Of a DNA stretch of 64,000 bases, positions 9,739 through 16,998 are shown piece by piece. Position 1 is the first letter of the stretch. Each line of letters opens with the position of its first letter. The translations under genes and the position numbers were made by a program. Under the pieces are notes generated by a model. The model was not told where the DNA came from. It ran no database searches and was given only the letters and a program-made list of their open reading frames with translations. This DNA is from UBA6623 sp965238125 (GTDB lineage Bacteria > Acidobacteriota > Terriglobia > Bryobacterales > UBA6623), in NCBI GenBank assembly GCA_965238125.1, contig OZ250179.1, forward strand, positions 3,782,001 through 3,846,000. The letters are read 5' to 3'.

Positions 9739-11051
9739 CGCAGCTGCTCGGGGTCATCTTCCGCGGCCAACGCCGCGGCGACCCCCTCGATCTCGAAGCC
9801 GTCGAGACGGCGGTTCGCGGCACCATGCATCGCGCCGGGACCACGCTGCTGAGCAAGTTACTGTCGTCCTCCGAGACCGTGCCGTCCCGAATCCCCTGCC
9901 CCTGCGGTCAACAAGCTTGCTGCCGCGATACTCGCCCCAAACAACTCACCACCGTGGTGGGCGAGGTGCGTTTCGAGCGCGCCTACTACCTCTGCTCGAC
10001 ATGCCGCCGGGGACAAAGCCCGCGCGACCGCGAACTCGACATCGAAGGCACCGCCTGCTCGCCCGGCGTGCGCCGCATGATGGCGCTGGTGGGCAGCGAA
10101 ACTTCTTTCGAGCAAGGCCGTGAACAACTCGACGTCTTGGCCGGTCTCGACGTTACCGCCAAGTCCGTCGAACGCCATGCCGAGGCCCTCGGCGCCGACA
10201 TCGAAGCCCGCGAGCAAGTGGCGATCCAACGCGCCAAGCAACTCGACTTGCCGCACGTCGCCGCCCCCGCCGTGCCCCTGCTCTACATCGAAATGGACGG
10301 CACGGGCATTCCCGTCGTGGCCGCCGAGACCGCCGGCCGTGTCGGAAAAACCGCGGGGCGGCCGGCCCGCACCCGCGAGGTCAAACTCGGCTGCGTCTTC
10401 ACCCAAACCACCACCGACGAACAAGGCCGGCCGCGGCGCGACGAGAACTCGACCAGTTACAGCGCGGCGATCGAGGGAGCCGAGGCGTTCGGCTTGCGGC
10501 TGTATACGGAAGCTTGGCGGCGGGGCTGGAGCCGTGCTCGCAAGAAAGTCATTCTCGGCGACGGCGCGCCCTGGATCTGGAACCTGGCACATCAGCACTT
10601 CCCCGGCGCCGTCGAGATCGTCGACCTTTACCATGCGCGGCAGCATCTGTGGGAGTTGTCGGCGAAACTGTTCCCGAGCGATGAGCGCCGGCGGAAACGT
10701 TGGGCCGCGCGGTTGTTGCACAAGCTCGAACAAGGCAAGATCAAGGCGTTGGTGAAAGTCTTACGCGGGTTCTCCACGCCGAATCAGGAGTCGGCCCATT
10801 TGCTCGCCAACGAGGCGGACTACTTCGAGCGCAACGCCGAGCGGATGCGGTATCCCGAGTTTCACCGCCAGGGATTGTTTGTCGGCTCGGGAGTGGTCGA
10901 GGCGGGCTGCAAGAAGGTGATCGGCGCGCGGTTAAAGCGCTCCGGCATGTTCTGGACGGTGCGCGGCGCCAACGCCATCATCGCGTTGCGCTGCTGTCGG
11001 CTGAGCGGAAGGTTCGAGGATTACTGGGAGGCCCGTGCCCGCGCCGCTTGA
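9651..11051 (+). CDS. ISKra4-family transposase (orfB)
   Basis: The frame opens at a TTG at 9651, but expression by -1 frameshifting from orfA at 9692-9699 is more likely. The protein has a zinc-finger-like CPCGQQACC segment, a CSTCRRG pair, and a DDE-type core with LYIEMDGTGIPV, ILGDGAPWIWN and DLYHARQHLW, where the conserved acidic residues lie. The C-terminus (GSGVVEAGCKKVIGARLKRSGMFW) is typical of this family and carries the final catalytic Glu. It moves the element by cut-and-paste or a related route. Confidence 0.88.
   Translation: MPSATRRRHPEAPGKKTAETIRHEVAQEVTQLLGVIFRGQRRGDPLDLEAVETAVRGTMHRAGTTLLSKLLSSSETVPSRIPCPCGQQACCRDTRPKQLTTVVGEVRFERAYYLCSTCRRGQSPRDRELDIEGTACSPGVRRMMALVGSETSFEQGREQLDVLAGLDVTAKSVERHAEALGADIEAREQVAIQRAKQLDLPHVAAPAVPLLYIEMDGTGIPVVAAETAGRVGKTAGRPARTREVKLGCVFTQTTTDEQGRPRRDENSTSYSAAIEGAEAFGLRLYTEAWRRGWSRARKKVILGDGAPWIWNLAHQHFPGAVEIVDLYHARQHLWELSAKLFPSDERRRKRWAARLLHKLEQGKIKALVKVLRGFSTPNQESAHLLANEADYFERNAERMRYPEFHRQGLFVGSGVVEAGCKKVIGARLKRSGMFWTVRGANAIIALRCCRLSGRFEDYWEARARAA
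9692..9699 (+). other. Slippery A8 run, candidate -1 programmed frameshift site in ISKra4-type element
   Basis: Eight consecutive A residues read as codons GAA AAA AAA in orfA. The heptamer A AAA AAA (9693-9699) is a classical -1 slip site and moves ribosomes into the orfB frame, which is open from here to 11051. Confidence 0.6.
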
Positions 11052-11368
11052 TTTCCCACATTTATGTCGCACACCCGCTTGCGCCCTTTCGCGATTGGCT
11101 CACCACGAAGGCTCCGTAGTGCGCCTCAAGCGTCCGATCCTCGATGGGTAGCTCGCGCAGCTTGTGATCGCGCACGTGGATTTGAATCGACTGGCGGCGG
11201 TGTCCGGCTGTGTGCTTCGGTTCGAGCGGTTGGAAGTTGAGCATGGCTCGGGCCGCCTTCCAAGAGGATGCGGTCTCGAAGCAAGGGTTGCTCGTCGCGT
11301 CCATGGGGAGCGTCCTTTCCAATTCAGGATGGGACTGTGTGGGTACCATGTCTATTGGGAAGTCTTTG

Positions 11369-12748
11369 TTAGAACGCGCAAATCAGTTCCTTCTCCAACA
11401 ACGCCGCGACCGTCTTCTCGAAAGCCTCCGTTGCGTCGGCGATGTCGCGTTCCGTGTGGGCGGCGGATAGAACTCCGCCGGTCGAGCTCATATTGTCCAC
11501 GCCGTGATGGCGCAACTGAAGCTGATACTCGCGAATCAATTCCGCAGGCATTCCCTTGAGCCGTTGGGCGGCTGTCGTGTGGAGGTCCGCGCGACTCGAT
11601 GCCGCTTCGATTCTCCGCCGGTCCGTTTCGAAGTAAACGTGGAACGTCGAGCAAGGCCCGTAGACATACCCGGCGATGCCTTGCTTTTCGAGAACGTCTT
11701 CCCAGGCCGAACGCAGCTTCGCGGCCATCGCGTCGGCCATTTCGATCGGCTCGCCCGTCGCGATGCGCTTTAACGCCGCGACTCCCGCGGCCGCCGACAA
11801 AGGCGCGGCATTGAACGTCCCGAAGTGCGTCACGCGCTCGAAACGGTCGTGTCGCGAGTCGCCGGTGTGGTCGAACAATTCCATGATGTCGGCACGCCCG
11901 ACCAGCGCGCCTCCCGGCATGCCGCCGGCCAGGACCTTTGCAAAACACGAAAGATCGGGAGTGACCTGGCATAGCTGCTGGGCACCGCCGGGGCTGAAAC
12001 GGAATCCTGTCACGACCTCGTCGAAAATCAACACCACCCTGCGCTGCGCCGTGATTTCGCGCAGGCCCTGAAGGAACTCGGGGGTGATCGGCACTCGTCC
12101 CCAGGACGCTCCGGAAGGTTCGAGAATCACCGCCGCGATGTCGCTTTCACGGGCGAGCACGTCGTCAACCGCCTGTAGGTCGCCGTCAGGGATCGCAACC
12201 ATGTCTTCGTTCACACTCGGCGGTACACCCAGCGAACCGTCGGCGTCAAAGGGCGGCTGAAAACCATGCACGACGGCGTCGTGCCAACCGTGGAAGTGAC
12301 CTTCGAAGCGCAATAGCTTGTTGCGCCTCGTGAATGCCCGCGCCAGCCGAATAGCTAATAGTGTGGCCTCGGTTCCGGAATTCACGAAGCGAACTCGCTC
12401 GGCGGAGGGAACGAGCTCTTGCACAAGTTCGGCCCATTCAATGTGGAGGGGATGATCGTTACCGAAGTGCGTGCCGCGCGGCAGGGCGCTCGTGATGGCT
12501 TCGAGAACCTCTGGGTGGCTATGCCCGAGCAAGAGCGCGCCGTTGCCCATAAGGAAATCGACGTATTCGTTGCCGTCGACATCCCACTTGCGGCCGCCCT
12601 TTCCTCGTTCGATGCAGAGGGGAACGGGTTCGAAGTGCCGCAGGTCGTGACCGACCTTGCCGCCCAGAACGCTGGAAGCGCGCTTATACCAAGCCGCCGA
12701 TTTCGGGCGCTTGGCCGCATAGGCCTCGGCTGTGTCGTGGCTTTCCAC
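11369..12748 (-). CDS. Class III (HemL-like) PLP-dependent aminotransferase, probably linked to the BMC locus
   Basis: The 459-residue enzyme resembles glutamate-1-semialdehyde aminomutase and related omega-aminotransferases. Phosphate-binding NSGTEAT is at residues 123-129, the cofactor-ring aspartate is in FDEVVTGFR (D243), and the Schiff-base lysine is K271 in FAKVLAGGMPGG. The GTG start at 12748 follows a G-rich ribosome binding site. HemL of tetrapyrrole synthesis is unlikely from context: it lies 308 bases downstream of a BMC-type aldehyde dehydrogenase, and class III aminotransferases occur in BMC loci that process amino-alcohols and amino-ketones. Transamination between an amino-substrate and an aldehyde or ketone is therefore inferred. 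The substrate is unknown. Confidence 0.8.
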   Translation of the reverse strand: MESHDTAEAYAAKRPKSAAWYKRASSVLGGKVGHDLRHFEPVPLCIERGKGGRKWDVDGNEYVDFLMGNGALLLGHSHPEVLEAITSALPRGTHFGNDHPLHIEWAELVQELVPSAERVRFVNSGTEATLLAIRLARAFTRRNKLLRFEGHFHGWHDAVVHGFQPPFDADGSLGVPPSVNEDMVAIPDGDLQAVDDVLARESDIAAVILEPSGASWGRVPITPEFLQGLREITAQRRVVLIFDEVVTGFRFSPGGAQQLCQVTPDLSCFAKVLAGGMPGGALVGRADIMELFDHTGDSRHDRFERVTHFGTFNAAPLSAAAGVAALKRIATGEPIEMADAMAAKLRSAWEDVLEKQGIAGYVYGPCSTFHVYFETDRRRIEAASSRADLHTTAAQRLKGMPAELIREYQLQLRHHGVDNMSSTGGVLSAAHTERDIADATEAFEKTVAALLEKELICAF

Positions 12749-12793
12749 AATCCCCCCTCAATCCCAACAGAAATAGGGCCTGCCCCCGGCCCA

Positions 12794-12820
12794 GTAGCGA
12801 CCGACACTCATGTCGGTCCC
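12794..12820 (+). repeat. Palindromic repeat, family B, copy 1
   Basis: A short hairpin repeat of the form gcgaccgrcactc-tgycggtc lies in the 308-bp gap between the aminotransferase and aldehyde dehydrogenase genes. The other two copies lie inside the STPK gene (29525-29552 and 29611-29636). Confidence 0.55.
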
Positions 12821-12837
12821 ACGGCGATCGCTCGACC

Positions 12838-12865
12838 CAGTGGGGCCGGTCTCCCAGGCCTGCCC
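12838..12865 (+). repeat. Palindromic repeat, family A, copy 1
   Basis: A variant of the GTGGGGCAGGTCTCC-AGGCCTGCC hairpin repeat, one of seven copies in the window. No gene is supportable in 12749-13056 apart from this and the family B repeat. Confidence 0.6.
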
Positions 12866-13056
12866 GCGACCGACTCTCGATCTCACTCCTCCACGTTATC
12901 CGACGTCTTCGTCGTGGTTCGGCAGGGCACACCGGGAGCGGCCAATCAAGCGGTGTGTTCAAACCGGTCTGATTCTACCGCTTTCCGAAACTGGAGCGTG
13001 TGGCGGGAGAACGATCCATGGGGCTCCGGCGGAGGGGGGCGTGGCCGGTGTTTCTC

Positions 13057-14922
13057 TCACTCGGTGCGCACGAGTACATCGTGCGCCTCGCCAAGGTCGG
13101 CCGCGGCCGGCGTCACGATAGTCTTATTGTCGATGTAGATCTTCTCGTCCTTGTGAATCGCTCGGCGCACGTCGTCTTCACTGACAAAGGGAACGACGGT
13201 TACCTCCGGCGCGGGCGGGGCAGGGGAAACTTCAACCGCTGCCGGCTGTGGTGTTGATGGAAGGGCGGAGCGGCGCGCGCTAAGAAAGCGGTCCACGACC
13301 GATGCGACGGTGCTTACAGGAGTAACCGCGGGTGCCGGGGAGCCTGCTGTCGGCGACCCCGAGGAAGAGGAAATCGAAATTCCGCGCTGTTCGAGATAAC
13401 GCCCCACAGCGTCGCTGATGTCGGACTTCCCCGCGCTCGGCGATCGAGTCGCGGATGCCGCCGCGGGCGGGGCCGCCAACGGGGCCGGCGCGGGCACGGC
13501 TTGTGGAATCGATTTGCCCGCGAAATAGGCCTTGGCCTCCTCGCTTTCGAAAGCCGTTTCCGGGTCGCGCACATGGTAGGCGATTCGCTTGATGTTGATC
13601 AAGTGCATCGGGCCGATGTTGTCGCTGGTGACATTGCCCGCAATCGCGCCGCAACCAAGCGTCATCGCGGGAAACAGGTTCGTCGTGATCCCGGTCGAAC
13701 CCTGCGGAGCCGGCGTATTGACGAGCACGCGGAAGGCCGGCATGCGCAGCCCGAACTCCCGAATACGCTCGTCGTTGTGCGAATAGATGACCGTCGTGTG
13801 ACCGCGCCCGCCGAAGTTCAAAATCGTCTCGCAAGCATCTAAGCTCTCGGCGAAATCGCGCACGAAATAAGCCGCCAACACCGGCGACAACTTCTCGGCC
13901 GACATCGGATGCTCGCGTCCCACGCCGTCGAGCTCCACCGCCAGAATGCGGGTCCCTTCCGGAACGCTGAAGCCCACCATTTGAGCGATCTTACCGGGCG
14001 GCTGGCCCACGCAATCGGGGTTGATCGCGAAGTTCGGCTTGATCATAAGCTTTCGCAGAGCTTCGCGCTGCTCGTCATTACACAGAAACGCTCCGTTCCC
14101 CTTGAGCGCCGTCAGAACCTTGTCGCGATTGACGGTTTCGGCAACCACCGTTTGTTCGCTCGAGCAAACCGTCCCGTAGTCAAACGACTTGCCGTCCACC
14201 ACGAACGCAATGGCTTTCTCGACGTCGGCCGAGGATTCGATCAAGACCGCTACGTTTCCCGGTCCCACGCCCAGTGCGGGCTTACCGCTCGAATACGCCG
14301 CGCGCACGATTCCGGCACCACCTGTCGATAGGATCACTCCCGTCAACTTGTGCTTCATTAGTTCATTGGTGCCCGGCAGACTTGCGTCGCTGAGGCATTG
14401 AACGATACCCTCGGGTGCGCCCGCTTCGACGGCCGCCTGGGCCAACAAGGCCGCTGACTCGCAGGTGCATCGCACGGCCCGGGGATGAGGAGACAGCACA
14501 ATGCCGTTACGTCCCTTGAGCGAAATCAAAATCTTGTAGAACGCCGTGGAAGTCGGGTTGGTCGTCGGCAGGATCGCGGCCACGATTCCCACCGGCTCGG
14601 CGATTTCGATCAGACCTTTTTCCGGATCTTCGCGAATGATGCCGACGGTCTTGAGCGGGCGGATCGCCTTGTGCAGCAGATCCGAATTCAGCAGGTTTTT
14701 GGCGACCTTGTCGCGAACGTTGCCGTAGCCGGTCTCTTCCACCGCGAGCCGGGCCAACGGCTCGGCGTTCGCGCGCGCCACGGCGGCGACATGGTCCACA
14801 ATGGCGTCGACTTGTTCCTGGGTATAGTTCTTGTACTCGAGGAAGGCCTTGTGCGCCAGCTCGATTTTCGTTCGAACCTCTTGAATCGATCGTAGATCTT
14901 TGTCTTCCAGCATGGACGACAT
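13057..14922 (-). CDS. BMC-type CoA-acylating aldehyde dehydrogenase with an extended C-terminal targeting tail
   Basis: The 621-residue product resembles EutE/PduP-type acylating aldehyde dehydrogenases, which oxidise a short aldehyde to acyl-CoA with NAD inside a microcompartment. The NAD-fold segment LPTTNPTSTA is at 118-127, GVGPGNVAV near 218-226, and the catalytic cysteine is C253 in YGTVCSSEQ. The enzyme core ends near residue 470. A Pro/Ala-rich tail of about 140 residues follows, with two short amphipathic helices (SDISDAVGRYLEQRG at 500-514 and VASVVDRFLSARRSAL at 539-554) that look like encapsulation peptides. A final 43-residue module (579-621) carries KTIVTPAAADL, resembling a motif in BMC cofactor enzymes. 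It sits 103 bases behind the BMC shell gene. Confidence 0.9.
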   Translation of the reverse strand: MSSMLEDKDLRSIQEVRTKIELAHKAFLEYKNYTQEQVDAIVDHVAAVARANAEPLARLAVEETGYGNVRDKVAKNLLNSDLLHKAIRPLKTVGIIREDPEKGLIEIAEPVGIVAAILPTTNPTSTAFYKILISLKGRNGIVLSPHPRAVRCTCESAALLAQAAVEAGAPEGIVQCLSDASLPGTNELMKHKLTGVILSTGGAGIVRAAYSSGKPALGVGPGNVAVLIESSADVEKAIAFVVDGKSFDYGTVCSSEQTVVAETVNRDKVLTALKGNGAFLCNDEQREALRKLMIKPNFAINPDCVGQPPGKIAQMVGFSVPEGTRILAVELDGVGREHPMSAEKLSPVLAAYFVRDFAESLDACETILNFGGRGHTTVIYSHNDERIREFGLRMPAFRVLVNTPAPQGSTGITTNLFPAMTLGCGAIAGNVTSDNIGPMHLINIKRIAYHVRDPETAFESEEAKAYFAGKSIPQAVPAPAPLAAPPAAASATRSPSAGKSDISDAVGRYLEQRGISISSSSGSPTAGSPAPAVTPVSTVASVVDRFLSARRSALPSTPQPAAVEVSPAPPAPEVTVVPFVSEDDVRRAIHKDEKIYIDNKTIVTPAAADLGEAHDVLVRTE

Positions 14923-15025
14923 TCCGCGGGACCGATCAACGCCACCGGAAGCCCGACCGCCTTGGCGGACTCATCGGCCGGGTTCTTGCCGGGAAGCAAG
15001 AAACTTGGCCGGCAGGACAACTCCT

Positions 15026-15319
15026 CTACTTCTTACCGCTCTTGGCGGCGAGGTTCTTCGGGGTGAGTCTTTCCGCTTCGCCATGCGGATTAGGAATGAC
15101 GTGGACGCCGACCAGCTCGCCCACTCGACGAGCGGCTGCCGCGCCGGCATCGGTGGCGGCCTTGACCGCCCCGACGTCGCCGCGGCAAGTGACCAAAATT
15201 AGAGCGGCTCCAACGTTTTCCTTCCCCTCGAGGGTCACGTTAGCGGCCTTGACCATAGCGTCGGCGGCCTCAATGGCGCCGGTAAGCCCCTTGGTTTCAA
15301 TCATACCGAGAGCTTCCAT
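15026..15319 (-). CDS. Bacterial microcompartment hexameric shell protein (BMC-H)
   Basis: The 97-residue product is a single BMC domain of the PduA/EutM/CcmK type: MEALGMIETKGLTGAIEAAD at the start, the conserved AANVTLEGKE strand, and the pore-facing RGDVGAVKAATDAGA region (residues 46-60). Six copies form a hexameric tile of the protein shell. The C-terminal extension (ERLTPKNLAAKSGKK) is short and basic. It has a good ribosome binding site (AAGGAGA) and is the first gene of a minus-strand group with the aldehyde dehydrogenase and aminotransferase. No pentameric (EutN/CcmL) or trimeric shell gene is present in the window, so a closed shell needs genes located elsewhere. Confidence 0.96.
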   Translation of the reverse strand: MEALGMIETKGLTGAIEAADAMVKAANVTLEGKENVGAALILVTCRGDVGAVKAATDAGAAAARRVGELVGVHVIPNPHGEAERLTPKNLAAKSGKK

Positions 15320-15338
15320 CAGTTCTCCTTACCTGTCC

Positions 15339-15351
15339 TTGTTCCGAACAA
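15339..15351 (-). promoter_or_regulatory. 13-bp palindrome upstream of the BMC shell gene, candidate operator
   Basis: TTGTTC-C-GAACAA is a perfect inverted repeat 20 bases before the shell-gene start codon, in the 119-bp spacer to the PDZ gene. It could bind a dimeric regulator. I see no convincing -35/-10 pair around it. Confidence 0.35.
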
Positions 15352-15438
15352 ACATAACCCGTGACGTTACCATATCCGGCGGTTCGTTCTCAAATCGACA
15401 CGGGTAAATCAACCCGAGACCACCCGGGCGTCACCCCC

Positions 15439-16722
15439 CTACTCCAGCTTGTAAATCCCCATGCGGCCCTCCCGCTCGGCGATCACCCGCCGGGTTTTAC
15501 CGGGCCGCGGGGTCAACAACCTACGCAAAGTGGCGGTGTTCACCGGTTCGCGATCGTTCACCCACAAAACGACATCGCCGGCCCGCAACCCGGCTTGCTC
15601 GGCGGGACTGCCCGGGGCCACTACGTCGATGGTTACACCCCTTCGCGGGGTGCGAAAACCCAGTCCCGCCCCATCGGATTGCCCCGCCGAGGGAGGTACT
15701 GCTCCGCTGCGGGCCGAAAGAGTGAAGTTCACCACGCGGGACCCTCGTTTTCCTTGTAATTCAATCGTTTCGCGCGCCACCGGAAGCACCAATGGCAGCA
15801 AGTCGTCCACCTGTTCCACCTTGGTTCCGTCGAGTGCCGTGAGCCGATCGCCGGGTCGTATGCCGGCGCGGTCGGCTGCCTTTCGAACCCAAACTTCCGT
15901 GACTTCGACGCCTTGAGCGGGACGCTCGCTATCTTCGTGGGTCGCCGGAGGTTCCACGCGAAAACCGTATCGAGCGGTCAACTGCGCGCCAAACGCCGCG
16001 GCTTGCTCAAGAGCCTCCGGGATGTCGGCCGAGGCCATCACCGTCAAGCGGTCTTCGCATCGCACGACGACGCCCAGCAAGTAGCCGTCGAGGTCAAACA
16101 GCCCGCCGCCCAACATCGTTTCACCGAGGTTGGCGTTGTAGGTCATCTCCCGAAAGCTGAATTCCCCGCAGACCATCGGCGAGGAGCCTCCGTAGATGCC
16201 CGGCGCGAAGGTGTAACTACCGTCGCCCCTGCGGGCCACGGCCACCAGCCAATCGCCGGCCAGCAACACTTCGGGGTCGACTCTCTGGACCGGTTGAAAC
16301 GCGTCACCGGCGCCGACCCGCAACGACACGATGGGAAACAGCGGCGAGGCCACGGCGCGACGGGCTTCGACCTCAACGTGTTCGGCTGTCCGGACCAGCG
16401 TAACGGCGGGGAAATTCTCTTTCCCGGCGGCGGTGACCAGCGTGCCGTCGATATCCCAAATCACCGCCGTCGAGCGATTGTCGACGACCCACGTCAGATG
16501 CCTAGAGGCGTTGGCGGCGACCTCGGAAAAAAAGGCCGCCATTTCCTGAACGTTGCGCCGCTGCGTCATTCGCTGCAAGCGCATCAGCTCGGCGGGCGAG
16601 GATACGGGGGGGGCGTCGTCGCGACGGTTGTCGGGACGAGCCCAGGTTCCGAAAACCAGAATCAGCCCGGCGGCGACGGCGAGCAGAGCAACATACTTAC
16701 GATCCGCCGTTTGAATGGACAT
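15439..16722 (-). CDS. HtrA-like protein with two PDZ domains and a degenerate protease domain
   Basis: The ATG at 16722 gives 427 residues with an N-terminal membrane anchor (about residues 9-26), so the body is probably periplasmic. Residues 70-225 look like a trypsin-like domain, but the histidine position after DGTLVTAA is Gly/Lys (98-101) and the serine motif GNSGG is replaced by TMLGGG (202-207). It should not be proteolytic. Two PDZ domains follow (about 270-335 and 355-425). Such proteins may act as scaffolds or peptide-binding sensors. It lies on the same strand downstream of the efflux genes, after a 276-bp GC-rich gap without a supportable gene (16723-16998). Confidence 0.75.
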   Translation of the reverse strand: MSIQTADRKYVALLAVAAGLILVFGTWARPDNRRDDAPPVSSPAELMRLQRMTQRRNVQEMAAFFSEVAANASRHLTWVVDNRSTAVIWDIDGTLVTAAGKENFPAVTLVRTAEHVEVEARRAVASPLFPIVSLRVGAGDAFQPVQRVDPEVLLAGDWLVAVARRGDGSYTFAPGIYGGSSPMVCGEFSFREMTYNANLGETMLGGGLFDLDGYLLGVVVRCEDRLTVMASADIPEALEQAAAFGAQLTARYGFRVEPPATHEDSERPAQGVEVTEVWVRKAADRAGIRPGDRLTALDGTKVEQVDDLLPLVLPVARETIELQGKRGSRVVNFTLSARSGAVPPSAGQSDGAGLGFRTPRRGVTIDVVAPGSPAEQAGLRAGDVVLWVNDREPVNTATLRRLLTPRPGKTRRVIAEREGRMGIYKLE

Positions 16723-16998
16723 GCGACGAATGCGAAAACCACCCGCCGCCGGGATCGTGAGGCGAAGGGCAGCCTTTGTTTCCGCGGCTCTTATTGTCCC
16801 ATACGACGGAACCTGGTCTGCGTTTCTCGAAATGCGACGAGTGGAGCGAACACGGCGCCGGCGTGGGCGGCGGTTGCTTGCGCTTGGGCTGGTTGCGTGT
16901 GCCTGGCCGGTTGGCCGGGTCACTTGCGCTTCGGGTCGCTGCGCTTGGCCCGTCGCTTGCGCTCTCGGCTCTGTATTTGCGTGACGGACTGTGGCCGG

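Larger units (their letters stand above)
9245..11076 (+). mobile_element. ISKra4-family-like insertion sequence, 1832 bp, complete
   Basis: The terminal inverted repeats are 23 bp (9245-9267 and 11054-11076) with one mismatch. A perfect 9-bp direct repeat, GCTTGCGCC, flanks the element (9236-9244 and 11077-11085). Inside are a DUF6788-like orfA and a transposase orfB in the -1 frame. Intact ends, intact frames and perfect target duplication indicate a recent insertion. Confidence 0.9.
9002..11304 (-). pseudogene. DUF4367-like gene split by an ISKra4-type insertion
   Basis: The N-terminal part runs from an ATG at 11304 (minus-strand AAAGGA ribosome binding site just upstream; a longer start at 11349 has none) down to 11077. 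The C-terminal part runs from 9235 to 9002. Removing the element and one copy of the 9-bp target duplication joins the two parts in frame with no stop, giving 153 residues. The C-terminal segment (VTWQDAEMFYLIASG...LLKIAISLYE) resembles the DUF4367 module found in anti-sigma-like and envelope-associated proteins; that assignment is tentative. It lies downstream of the BMC-associated aminotransferase on the same strand, so it may have been the last gene of that operon. The insertion should abolish the full product. Confidence 0.7.

Noticed and set aside
11369..12748. Calling the aminotransferase HemL of tetrapyrrole biosynthesis
   Set aside because: Motifs are shared by the whole class III family and the context is a BMC-type aldehyde dehydrogenase, not heme genes.
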